Positions 44,316-53,721 of a DNA stretch of 64,000 bases are shown here, piece by piece. The position numbers and the translations under genes are program-made. The stretch is from the NCBI GenBank assembly GCA_016584305.1, contig JACEEZ010020432.1, positions 1 to 64,000 on the forward strand. The letters are read 5' to 3'. The notes beneath the pieces were generated by a model. That model saw only the letters and a program-made list of their open reading frames with translations, was not told the DNA's origin and did not search any database. Source of the stretch: Chionoecetes opilio. Its lineage: Eukaryota > Arthropoda > Malacostraca > Decapoda > Majidae. How positions within the stretch are numbered: position 1 is the first letter of the stretch; every line of letters starts with the position of its first letter.

Positions 44316-45702
44316 GTACTCGTCAAAAGTATGCGGCGCCCTGCTCCCGCTCCCGCACAACAAACAATACATAAGGAAACTTATAGAAAATAATGTATTA
44401 TAATTACCTTTTAATTTGTTGGGTGGCCTTTGCTCTTCTTCACGGCTTGGAGGCGTCGGGGTAGTGAAAGAGCTAGGTTTCTTAGGTGTTCAGGTGAGGT
44501 GTTTGCCCAGGACTCACGGATGGCCTTCTCGAGCTTGGGTATGGAGCTGACGTCTTTCCCCTGCAGATCCTTCTTGACCATGTGCCAGAGGTTCTCAATT
44601 GGGTTGAGGTCCGGGCTGTTACCTGGCCAATCCTTTATGAAGGGTACCATGCAGTCATCAAGCCACTGAGTGACAGATTTGGCAGTGTGAGCAGGAGCAC
44701 CGTCCTGTTGAAACACACTGGCACGAGTGAGCTCGAAAGAATCTGGCAAATGTTCACAAAGCAGCTCCAGGTAAATAGCTTGATTCACTTTAAGGTTTTT
44801 AGGAAGCACAACAAGCTTGCCTAAACCTCTGCCAGAGAAACAACCCCACACCATAAGTGAATCTGGGTGTTTTACGGTGCTCTCCACATACTGTGATTCG
44901 AGGGGGTCACTGCCTGGGCGACGGTACACTCGAGCTCCTCGGTTACATGTCACAGTAAATGTTGCCTCATCAGACCACAACACTGACAACCAGTCACCAT
45001 CAGTCCAAGCAAGATATTTCTTGGTGAAGGTGACCCTGCGAGCTCTCTGTGCGCGTGTAAGAAGTGGCTTCTTCAGTGGCTTTTGGCTAGTATAACCCAA
45101 CTCGTGCACTCGGCGAGATACGATACGCACAGACACTGCACCAAACACTTCAGGGTTGTTTTCCTTCAATACCCTTGCTGTAACGCGAGGGGTACTCTCC
45201 AACGAACGTTTTGGAACGTTCACAGACCTATGAGAAATCTTCCTGGGATGACCAGGCCGAAGTTTCTGTGATGGCGTTTCACCGCTCTTTTCCTCTCTGA
45301 AACGTGCCAAGTACTTCATCACTGTTGACTTAGCCACCCACAACAACTCACTTATTTTTTTCGTTTGGTGGCCTGCATCCTTTAAACCAATGATCTGAGC
45401 AATGGTTTCTTTGCTTAGTTCCTTGGTAGGTGCCATAATAAAAATATAATACCACAATCACCACTGATAAGTGCAAAACACAAGGCAGGGTCGCAGAGCA
45501 AGACACAGCAGACAACAGCTCACTCAGAAAGCCTGGAGGCTACTGGCGCCTCGCCTTGTGTCGACGGCTCAAGGTTGCCGTGATGTCATCTTCGTGCCGC
45601 ATACTTCTGTCTAAAATATTTCACCCGCATGAACATCATTCTTTCTTTGCCATAAGTATGCGGCGCCTCGAGCAAGGCGCTGCATACTTTTGACGAGTAC
45701 TG
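44314..45702 (-). mobile_element. Complete Tc1-like transposon
   Basis: 1389 bp. The left end is CAGTACTCGTCAAAAGTATG, then CGGCGCC. The right end on the other strand is CAGTACTCGTCAAAAGTATG, then CAGCGCC, so the two 27-bp ends differ at one position. TA is present at both borders (44312-44313, 45703-45704), matching the TA duplication of Tc1/mariner. A second GTATGCGGCGCC copy lies at 45657-45667, inside the right end. The transposase frame on the minus strand is uninterrupted. Confidence 0.95.
44411..45436 (-). CDS. Tc1-like transposase, intact (DD35E)
   Basis: An open frame of 341 aa runs from MAPTKELSKE (45436). It is open in frame upstream to 45457, giving 348 aa, but MAPTK is the likelier start because Tc1-type proteins begin just before the first helix-turn-helix. 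The N-terminal half holds two helix-turn-helix segments with the RPGHPRK stretch between them. The catalytic part has D163 (VLWSDEATF, numbered from the longer form), D252 (FQQDGAPAH) and E288 (SPDLNPIENLW). There are 35 residues between the last two, thus DD35E rather than the usual DD34E. The length is typical of Tc1 (340-350 aa). It cuts and pastes the surrounding element at its TIRs. No stop or frameshift was seen. Activity is plausible but not shown. Confidence 0.96.
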   Translation of the reverse strand: MAPTKELSKETIAQIIGLKDAGHQTKKISELLWVAKSTVMKYLARFREEKSGETPSQKLRPGHPRKISHRSVNVPKRSLESTPRVTARVLKENNPEVFGAVSVRIVSRRVHELGYTSQKPLKKPLLTRAQRARRVTFTKKYLAWTDGDWLSVLWSDEATFTVTCNRGARVYRRPGSDPLESQYVESTVKHPDSLMVWGCFSGRGLGKLVVLPKNLKVNQAIYLELLCEHLPDSFELTRASVFQQDGAPAHTAKSVTQWLDDCMVPFIKDWPGNSPDLNPIENLWHMVKKDLQGKDVSSIPKLEKAIRESWANTSPEHLRNLALSLPRRLQAVKKSKGHPTN

Positions 45703-45714
45703 TATATATATATA

Positions 45715-46413
45715 CAGGAAAACCTCGTTTATCCGGCACCCTCGGGGGGGAGCACATGCCGGATAACTCATTTTGCCGTTGTTTTGAGAGTTACTCTTAT
45801 GGAATCGCCCAAAATCCCAATAATTTTTTTTTTCTCTTTTTTTTCTTACATCACAAGGAACTGGCCAAGGGCACAACAAAAATGGGTAACACAAAGCCCG
45901 CTTAGTTGCCAGTCCCTATAAAGAAGACGGTAAGAGAATAAAATAAAAAAGAGGGTTGAGCCAATTTAGTTCGGGAGGTGTCTTGTTACTCTTCTTTTGA
46001 AAAGATGTAAGTCATAGGAAAGTGGAAAAATAGAAACAGGAAGAGAGTTCCAGAGTTTACCAGTGAAAGGGATGAAAGGTTTGCCAACCCTGCGTACCCC
46101 GCCAAATTTGAACTAAATTTCTGCCGATTTTCTCGGTTTTTGAAATAATTATACCTAATTAATGCCTGGGTTATCCTGCTGAGTGCCCCTTTCTACCCCG
46201 CACTCCTCGTCAGGATGAACAAGCTAGTCCTCGTGTCGCACGCCAGCAGCACGAACACTCTCCTCTATTTTTTCACAGGATCTCTCTGATGGGCTCAAGC
46301 TAGCCCGTGGTCCTCCCTGCTGGAGGCCCGAAAAGGAAAAAAAAAAAAAAAAAAAAAAAAATGCCTGGGTCGATTAGTGCCGTTGTTTTGAATGCCGGTT
46401 AAATGAGGTTCTC

Positions 46414-46416
<3 letters not shown>
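45715..46416. mobile_element. pogo/Tigger-like MITE carrying a LINE 3' end (copy 1)
   Basis: The ends are CAGGAAAACCTCGTTTATCC and GGTTAAATGAGGTTCTCCTG. The interior includes, in reverse, the LINE 3' end seen at 43690-43900 (e.g. 'GAGCCAATTTAGTTCGGGAG', 'AGAGTTCCAGAGTTTACCAG'). The same composite is at 54529-55002, so the LINE piece was present before the MITE multiplied. Confidence 0.82.
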
Positions 46417-46455
<39 letters not shown>

Positions 46456-46628
46456 GGAAGTCCCGAAGATACGAGCAGTTAGGTTCCACCTGGCATACTC
46501 GTAAAGCGAAATCTCGTACACTACCCTCCCGAGTTTCACGCTATGCGAGTTTCGCGATCCTCGAGTTTCGCGCCGAGTCCTAAATTCTTACCATCCCGAC
46601 TTTCGCGCATTATATCCCCGAGTTTCGC

Positions 46629-47080
46629 GTGTTTTTTTTTTTTTTTTTTTGGTGTGTGTGTGTGTGTGCGCCTACAGCGCCGTTAGGCAGTGACCTCCAG
46701 GGGTGGGTTGGTAGGCCCTGGAGGTTAACTTGAGGGGTGTGATGGTTGGCCCTTGCCCATGGTGGCGCATACAAAATTTCTATAGTGACGCCTGTGATTA
46801 GAGGCTCATGCCGCCCCCTGTGTCCTCCGATGCACTCGCAATCGAAGGTAGAGTTAATGGGCAGTGTGTGGGTGTTCTTAGGCCACTCAACAGTGCAGAG
46901 AAAGATTTTAAGTGGATTTTACAGCCCTCATCAAGGATCGAACTCGGATCACCGAGAACGCCACTCGGAGACTTCTTCTTCTTGTGACCTTTTCTGCTTA
47001 GTATCACTTTGTAGGGTCTGTCAAGCTCGTGCTCGAGCTTGACATATATCTTGACGCTAACCACTCTGCTACCGCCTCCC
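46629..47080 (-). mobile_element. SINE family A, copy with split Pol III promoter (unit 1)
   Basis: On the minus strand the head contains an A box in GCGGTAGCAGAGTGGTTAGC (about 47075-47056) and a B box in CCGAGTTCGATCC (46947-46935). Then follow the family body and a tail of CACACA plus poly(A) (poly(T) on +). About 88 bp ('CTTCTTCTTGTGACC'...'CATATATCTT') sit between the two boxes and are absent from the copy at 50214-50622. Confidence 0.88.
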
Positions 47081-47234
47081 ATAAGAGACGTACGGGACAC
47101 GTCTTTCTTCCTTCCTGCTTAGTATACACTACCCTCCCGAGTTTCACGCTATGCGAGTTTCGCGATCCTCGAGTTTCGCACTGAGTCCTAAATTCTTATG
47201 ATCCCAACTTTCGCGCATTATATCCCTGACCTTC

Positions 47235-47238
<4 letters not shown>

Positions 47239-47301
<63 letters not shown>

Positions 47302-47727
47302 GTGTGTGTGTGTGCCTACAGCGCCGTTAGGCAGTGACCTACAGGAGTGGGATGGTAGGCCCTGGAGATTAACTTGAGGGCTGTGATGGTTGGCCCTCGC
47401 CCGTGGTGGCGCAGACAGAATTTCTATAGTGACGCCTGTGATTAGAGGCTCATGCCGCCCCCTGTATCCTCCGATGCACTCGCAATCGAAGGTAGAGCTA
47501 ATGGGCCGCATGTGGGTGTTCTTAGGCCACTCAACAGTGCAGAGAAAGATTTTAAGTGGATTTTACAGCCCTCATCAAGGATCGAACTCGGATCACCGAG
47601 AACGCCACTCGGAGACTTCTTCTTCTTGTGACCCTTTCTGCTTAGTATCACTTTGTAGGTCGTCTGTCAAGCTCGTGCTCGAGCTTGACATATATCTTGA
47701 CGCTACCCACTCTGCTACCAGCCTCCC
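47239..47727 (-). mobile_element. SINE family A, copy with split Pol III promoter (unit 2)
   Basis: It has the same structure as 46629-47080, including the 88-bp insert between A and B boxes (B box 47579-47591). The poly(A) tail is about 60 bases long (47239-47300 as T on +). Confidence 0.88.
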
Positions 47728-47770
47728 ATAAGAGACGTACGGGACACATCTTCCTTCCTTCCTGCTTAGT

Positions 47771-48084
47771 ATAGTATAATAATAGGCTTAGTATAGCTTG
47801 TATGTAGTTTTGCTTAGTTTTTTTCCATTTGTTTGTGTTTTTCTCTACAGGAACAGCCGGTGTCGCATAAGATAGGTAACACCTCGAAATAAGTAGCACC
47901 TTACCCTACTATTTACCACAAAATACTCCTTTATAAGTGATTAACCATGATGTGTGTGGTACTGTGGTTTATGGAGGTACTGGAGGAGACAGGAGAGAAG
48001 AGAGGAAGGCATTGTGACAGTGTTATTGCCGTATAACACTGTCACACAACCATCAGCTGACAAGATATGTGTCAGGCTCACTCA
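47771..48084. other. Interior of the inner element, nothing recognised
   Basis: Non-coding. The phrase GTGTTATTGCCGTATAACAC near 48020 is a short palindrome. Confidence 0.5.
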
Positions 48085-48174
48085 CTCAGACCAAAACAGC
48101 ATCCGCTGGGTGACTCCCAACTCAAGCTCAACCTCAAGCTCCTCTCCTCCTTCCTCTTCTCTACGTAGTGTTGG

Positions 48175-48310
48175 CCAAAGCCACCACCCCGGGAAGCGGG
48201 TCACAAACCCTAGGCTAACACCCAGTACCCATTCACTGCTGGGTGGACAGGGGCTTGGGGCATTTTCAGGATATTTTTTTGGGGAAAAAGTGAGTCTTAT
48301 AAGCTGTAAA
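48175..48310 (-). mobile_element. SINE family B fragment
   Basis: Body with CATTCACTGCTGGGTGGACA, GGGGCTTGGGGCATTTTCAG and GAGTCTTATAAGC, homologous to 33411-33545. No tRNA-like head. Confidence 0.75.
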
Positions 48311-48319
48311 ATACGGTAG

Positions 48320-48423
48320 GTACACAGCCCTCAAGTTAACCTCCAGGGCCTACCATCCCACCCCTGGAGGTCACTGCCTAACGGCGCTGTAGGCACACAC
48401 ACCAAAAAAAAAAAAAAAAAAAA
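48320..48423 (+). mobile_element. SINE family A, 3' end only
   Basis: CAGCCCTCAAGTTAACCTCC, GGCCTACCATCCCACCCCTG, CACTGCCTAACGGCGCTG, then CACACACACC and poly(A). It has the opposite orientation to the copies at 46629 and 47239. Confidence 0.88.
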
Positions 48424-48619
48424 CCGGACTAAATAAGCATTTTTACAGGGTTTATAATACCCGAGTTTCGCGATCCGCGAGTTTCGCGCTATGCCTCCGG
48501 AAGAAAGCAAGCGCGAAACTCGGGAGGGTAGTGTATAGCAAAATACATAACTAATGGTAAAATATAGGTTTGGTTCCAGGACCCCATCAAAGACATGTTT
48601 TTCAAGCAAAAATAAACTG

Positions 48620-48993
48620 TAGCGGTCCCAAGGTTGGGGCCACACACCTGGCTAATTACCCCTAAAGGTCAGGCTGCACACCTGGCTAAAAACCCTTCAG
48701 GTCACGCTTTGCTTGGGGTGACCTGACTGGGGTCAACCCAAATCCCCCTTTGTCCAGCCCTGGAGTCCTGTATTCAGGCAGTTACCTACCAACCACTACA
48801 GTGAGAGGAACACAGGGAGAGGAGGAGTGTTGTTCCTCTCACTGTAGTGGTTGGTAGGTAACTGACTGAATACAGGACTCCTGGGCTGGACAAAGGGGGA
48901 TTTTGGTTGACCCCAGTCAGGTCACCCCCCCCAATCAAGGCGTGATCTGAAGGGTAATTAGCCAGGTGTGCGGCCCCAACCTTGGGACTGCTA
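48620..48993. mobile_element. hAT-like foldback element, 374 bp
   Basis: The arms 48620-48812 and 48830-48993 are near-perfect inverted repeats. The ends are TAGCGGTCCCAAGGTTGGGG and CCCCAACCTTGGGACTGCTA, close to hAT-type ends. The host sequence reads AATAAACTATAGCAAACACA at the homologous point 49268. Around the insertion it is AATAAACTG on the left and AAAACTATA on the right, consistent with duplication of about 8 bp. No gene inside. Confidence 0.82.
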
Positions 48994-49147
48994 CAAAACT
49001 ATACCAAACACAACAAACACAATGTTTGAATGTCATAGCATTGGATTTTCGATCTCGTGTATTGAAAATAGACCCTAATTTACTCAGCTCGTATCATTGA
49101 TTTCTCGAATACCGAATGCTCGTATAACGGGACTTCCCTGTATATTA

Positions 49148-49445
49148 TATATATACACACAAACCTCGTTTTCCCGGACTAATAGGGGGGAGCACTGGTC
49201 CGGGAACCGCAAAAGGTTCCCATCAATTAAAAAAGAAAAAAAGAAAAAGAAAAGTTTTTCAAGCTAAAATAAACTATAGCAAACACAACAAACACACAGC
49301 GTCTATATTACCCACACTGTACTACCTATTCTGTAGAAAAAGCATTCTGAAAGAGAAAATAGCACACAAAATAACATAACTGCACATTAATTAAACATAA
49401 AACATGCATAACAAGCAAAACAGACGGTGTACTGTAGGGGACGCC
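49148..49445. mobile_element. MITE end plus reversed LINE 3' UTR
   Basis: CACAAACCTCGTTTTCCCGG resembles the pogo-like ends elsewhere. It is followed by 'CATCAATTAAAAAAG' and the reversed LINE tail (GTTTTTCAAGCTAAAATAAA, AGAAAAAGCATTCTGAAAG) seen at 43930-44080. The other end is not defined. Confidence 0.55.
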
Positions 49446-49468
49446 ACGTGATACAAGAGAAGGTAGTG

Positions 49469-49690
49469 TAGCGGTCCCAAGGTTGGGGCCGCACACCTGC
49501 TAATTACCCCTAAAGGTCAGGCCGCGCATATGCTTAATTACCCTTCAGGTCACGCCTTGCTAGGGGTGACCTGACTGCGGTCCCAAGGTTGGGGCCGCAC
49601 ACCTGCTAATTACCCCTAAATGTCAGGCCGTGCCGTATGCTTAATTACCCTTCAGGTCATGGCTTGCTAGGGGTGACCTCACTGGGGTCA
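49469..49690. repeat. Tandemly duplicated half-arm of the foldback element
   Basis: Two units of about 110 bp, 49469-49575 and 49576-49690, each read CGGTCCCAAGGTTGGGGCCG...AGGGGTGACCT. They are followed by GGGGTCAACCAAATCCCCC. They match the outer part of the left arm of 48620-48993. The right arm is missing. Confidence 0.85.
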
Positions 49691-49739
49691 ACCAAATCCC
49701 CCTTTGTCCAGCCCGGGAGTGGTAGAGCGTGCATTTTGA

Positions 49740-49879
49740 ACTTGATAATTTTACTCACCCCAGTTTGAATGTCGTATCATTGGATTTTCGATCTCGTATA
49801 TTGAAAATAGACCCTAATTTACACATCTCGTATCATCGGATTCTCGTATACCGAATGCTCGTATAACGGGACCTCCCTG
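49740..49879. mobile_element. Right end of another CAGGGAGGTCCC-type element
   Basis: 'ATCTCGTATATTGAAAATAG', 'CCGAATGCTCGTATAACGGG' and 'ACCTCCCTG' repeat the right end of 46453-49140. Confidence 0.72.
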
Positions 49880-50133
49880 TGTACCGTATTTGCCGGCGCA
49901 TAAGACGCACCTCCGCATAAGACGCACCCCTATGTTACAAGAGGTTTTTAGAAAAAATAAAATATTGGTGTTTTTGAGGGGGGTAAAAAAAATTGTAAAT
50001 TTATCAAAAGTTATTAAAAAAAAAAAAGGATTTGTAGGGGAAAGCAAAGGATTATGAGCATGTACCTAAATACAATATTCACAGTGCAATGAATGTGAAT
50101 GAAAAATTATGAATAATAATGGCATTACACGTA

Positions 50134-50201
50134 CAGTAAAACCCTTATAACTCGGCACTGTATAACTCGGAATTTGATATAACTCGGGATGGCAAAGACA
50201 A

Positions 50202-50240
<39 letters not shown>

Positions 50241-51623
50241 ACACACACACACACACACCCACCCACACCCACCCACACACACACAGACACCTATGTCTAT
50301 AGTGCGTGTAGGCAGTGAGCTCCAGGGGTGGGATGGTAGGCCCTGGAGGCTCACTCGAGGGCTGTGATGGTTGGTCCTCGCCCGTGGTGGCGCAGGCAGG
50401 ATTGTTATAGTGACGCCTGTGATTAGAGCTCAATGCCGCCCCCCTGTGTCCTCCATGCACTCACAGTAGAAGGTAGAGTTAATGGACAGGGCATGTGGGT
50501 GTTCTTAGGCCACTCGACGGTGCAGAAAGATTTCAAATGGATTTATGGGTCTCACTCGGGATCGAACTCGGGTCTTCGAGAACGCCACTCGGTGACGCTA
50601 ACCACTCTGCTACCGCCTGACCTAAACTGCATCTCATGGTTTTCATTCGGCATATCATGCCCTCACAACCTCTTCTGTGAACAATTAAACAAAGTCGGCA
50701 AAAAATAATCTATCGCATATTGATTTTATAACTGCATTTTCTTCGCTTACACTCGGCATATCGTCAGTCGCATAAAGTCGTATTTTTGTCCTTTTGATCT
50801 TTTCTCCCGGGCTCAGGCTCTTCAATTTCATTCCCTTCCCTGCTGGAGACACTCTTGCATGATGAGCTGACATCTTGAAATACAGTACGGGTATGATGTA
50901 ATCCCAAAACACTAAAATAGGTGGCAAATTAAAGCAAAGGTCGGGAACGACTGTTTTCAGCCGTTCAGCTTCACAGCTGAACGGCGTCAGCTGAGCCGTG
51001 TTTATGTGTCCAAGAAACCGTCTTGGATACGAATTCCGTTTCTTGTCGAAATTGAAAAAGGATTGGTTTCTGTTTCAAAAACAGACAAGCTTGGTAGGAG
51101 CCGAAATAATAATCATGCAAAAAATTGCAAACAATATCACAGAGTAGTATAACACACTTTTCAGAAAGTGAAAGAATTGAGATTCGTAATCCAAGACGGT
51201 GCTTGGACGACAAAAACACGGTGCAGCCTACGCGCTGGTTCCTGACCTTTGCTTTACTTTGCCCCCTATTTTACGTGTTTTGGATTACATCATACAGTAC
51301 TGTATATCAAGATGTCAGCTCCATCACGCAAGGGTGTCTCCAGCAGGAAGGGAATGAAATTGAAGAGCCTGAGCCTGCAGGAAAAGGTAAAAGTGCTGGC
51401 AAGATGGATGCAGGTGCGCCATGCGTGCTATTTGTGCTGAGTTTGATATCAAACCCAAAGCACATTCCATTCTTACCCGTTCACGGGTAAGTGTAGTTTT
51501 TATGCTTTTAAAATACTGTATTTACATTGTTTTTTTGTTTTTTTCCCCCTATCAGAGGAGGCCCATTGCATAACTCGGCAAGGGCCGGAGCCCCTATCGT
51601 GCCGAGTTAAAAGGCTTTTACTT
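50134..51623. mobile_element. Nested pogo/Tigger-like element
   Basis: The left end is CAGTAAAACCCTTATAACTC and the right end, on the minus strand, is AGTAAAAGCCTTTTAACTC; TA precedes the left end. Inside is a SINE (50214-50622) and an inverted duplication (left about 50795-51062, right about 51160-51395). Both arms read 'KGMKLKSLS..EK.K', resembling the psq-type N-terminus of Tigger transposases. No catalytic domain remains. Confidence 0.72.
50214..50622 (-). mobile_element. SINE family A, full length
   Basis: On the minus strand: A box in GCGGTAGCAGAGTGGTTAGC (about 50618-50599), B box CCCGAGTTCGATCCC (50572-50558), body with CCGTCGAGTGGCCTAAGAAC, 'GGGCCTACCATCCC' and a GT/CA-rich, poly(A) tail. 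The A and B boxes are about 30 bp apart, as in tRNAs. This makes it the best reference copy in the window. Confidence 0.92.
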
Positions 51624-53640
51624 TTAGAAACCGAAAGCTACCTTTATTTCAGCCATAAAGTTAAGTTAGGGGAAATCAGATTAGGTTAGGATAGAGGTGG
51701 GGTTTGGTTAGTACAGATGATATAGAGAAAAAACGAATATTACCAATAATATGCCAGTGTGAAACGTAGCAATGTTTGCGGGGCGGGACCTGGAGGGCAG
51801 GCTGCCCCCCCCCACACACACACATGTAAACAAACATTGCTGTCCGCAAAACGAGAGCCAGATTTATTCAAAACACATCAAAACTATTCGGAGGACTAAG
51901 TTTTCGGCCTCGAATCGGTGGTTGCCCAATAACAAAAATTCACGAAGATATTTAGGTAACACTGTCTGTAAGGGAACCATCTGTACCTTGTTATTGTTGT
52001 AATTTTTGAACGGCACCGTTGTCGGGATCACGATATTTGCCCTGGTTTATACCTATAATCTATCACAGTCACGAGGGTTGATTAGTTCTTCTTCAGGAAG
52101 GTACAGGTGAAGGCTTTGGGCACACTCTGAAATCACGGCAGCTTTCCGTCAGACGTGCCTTGTATTCCACTATTTTTTCACGGTTTCCGTCATTTTCGGC
52201 AGTTCCTGCTCACCCTCTAAGCAGACTTGTGCCTCAGAGGGTATGGTTGAAGAATTTGCATTAATAGCACTTCTGTCGATGAAGAAAGGAGTTGAAATCT
52301 AAAAGACACTGTTTTGGGTAAAATAAAGCCTTGAAAAAACGACAATTATCAGCACGGCACGTCTCATTACGTTAAAACATTTTTTCCCAGAAAACCGTTA
52401 CGTGACAGGACGGTGGTGTATTGGAGGGTGACGGCGGCGCCCGTTTAGTGTTTAACAGGTCTATTTTTTGAATGTAAGAAATTAAAAACGGATGTGATGA
52501 GACGGTGCCCTGTCACCATATGGTATGGTGTGATTCGGCCTTTAGGCGGACGATTGTGGCGCCGGATGGTCTTGGTTTTTGGGCACCGTTGTGGAAGACT
52601 TTTGTTCCCGTCTACGGTACCGTTGCAGCCTTTTTACTACATTCTTTCATACAGTTTCCTATCCGTAGGGTACAAGGGTGAGGATTGAGGGTCGAGGTGG
52701 TTTCAAAGGCCTATGTTGTCTCCTATCCCACCTTGCTTACCACTGTAGCGGCGCTAACACACACACGCACATACACACCTACATCGGCTTAGGCCACCTC
52801 CCTGTCTGGGATCAGGATTAGAGGCCCGAGGGTGACCTGACGCTGACCTGACTTGTCCTCGCCGACACAACTGCAACACCAGCAATGTAATTCAGTCAGG
52901 CACAGGACACACAGAGACACACGCCGCGCACCTCTTGTCCCCACGTTGTACAATGACTCGCTGTCAAATACACAACAAAGCCAGGACGCCCTTTCTCCAT
53001 CCTTGTCTGTATAGACCGACTCCCCAAGATACTACACCTCCCTCTCACCGCTCACACTCCTTCAAATAAAACTTTAACACGCCCTTTGTTTCACTATTCC
53101 ATTTATCAACAATACTCATTCCAGCGAAGATTCCATCACCATTTTCTGCCTCCCTGCTATCATCTCCTTCCAACTGTTGTGTGAACTTGTGTGGTGCGAG
53201 TCGAATGCGGGTTAATTAAGGCGACATCTAATATGCGGGATGTTTGTCTTTTCCATGGGTGCGGGGAGGAGTCTGAGCGGTAATGACCCACGGTGGGTGC
53301 GCGGAGGGCGTCGCCGAGTGAAGTATCCCAGGTGAAGCGGCAGACCTGAGATATCAGACTTTTTACAATGGAGAGCAGCAGCGGGGGGTGGACGATGTTT
53401 ACATCTGACACGGCCATCTTGGCAGCAACAATCGCTATCTTGTTGCCCCAGCTCTTATTTTCTCTTAAACTCCAACCTTTTCTTAGTATTATGAATTACT
53501 GTTGATAACACAGTTACAAATTTGTGCTCAGTGAACTACTACTCAACACAGATCACTCCAGACCCCTTTAGTAATACACCACCAGGTGTTCTGCATTCTC
53601 TGCCCGACCTCTCATGCGCTAATATGGCCGCATTAGACGC
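51624..53640. other. Interior of the 3.8-kb element, no gene recognised
   Basis: Frames such as 52494-52688 (+) and 53160-53417 (-) have no recognisable motif. The sequence is GC-richer than its surroundings and includes (CA)n at 51810 and 52760. Confidence 0.45.
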
Positions 53641-53721
53641 AGGGTGAACTTTGCATTCCTTTTTAAGGGAAAAAACTGCGTCTTATGCGCCGGCAAATAC
53701 GGTATATACTATATATATTAC

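Larger units (their letters stand above)
46519..47770. repeat. 608-bp tandem duplication including a SINE
   Basis: The unit CACTACCCTCCCGAGTTTCA... begins at 46519 and again at 47127, and ends in CTTCCTTCCTGCTTAGTATA both times (about 47126 and 47770). Each unit contains the element's left end, a poly(T) run and a minus-strand family A SINE. The second unit is longer mainly because of its 60-base T run. Confidence 0.88.
46519..48533. mobile_element. Inner TIR element (CACTACCCTCCCGAGTTTC ends)
   Basis: It starts CACTACCCTCCCGAGTTTC and ends GAAACTCGGGAGGGTAGTG, with TA on both sides (46517-46518, 48534-48535). Comparison with 44090-44211 shows the outer element's sequence without this insertion. 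It contains a 608-bp tandem duplication, SINE copies and a SINE B fragment. A fragment of the same family flanks the unclassified transposon at 33270-33636/36872-36914. No transposase. Confidence 0.87.
46453..49140. mobile_element. Outer pogo/Tigger-like element, host to nested insertions
   Basis: The left end is CAGGGAAGTCCCGAAGATAC and the right end on the minus strand is CAGGGAAGTCCCGTTATACG. Both borders lie in TA repeats. Inside are another TIR element (46519-48533) and a foldback (48620-48993). Outside those insertions it continues as 'GTATAGCAAAATACATAACT' and 'GGTTCCAGGACCCCATCAA', homologous to 44090-44211. Confidence 0.8.
49884..53702. mobile_element. 3.8-kb TIR element with perfect 25-bp ends
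   Basis: The left end CCGTATTTGCCGGCGCATAA, then GACGC (49884-49908), is the exact complement of the right end (53678-53702). TA occurs at both borders (49882-49883 and 53703-53704). The interior contains a second TIR element (50134-51623) with a SINE. The rest, 51630-53640, has no transposase that I recognise. It is probably non-autonomous and enlarged by nested insertions and captured sequence. Confidence 0.83.

Noticed and set aside
44087..44374. Tyr/Ile-rich frames around TA tracts (also 46295, 54341, 54978)
   Set aside because: Translations of (TA)n microsatellites.
47218..47511. Poly-Lys frame
   Set aside because: Poly(A) tail of a SINE read through; not a gene.
50558..50618. Functional tRNA gene with A and B boxes
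   Set aside because: It belongs to a repeat family with seven copies in the window and does not fold into a full cloverleaf.
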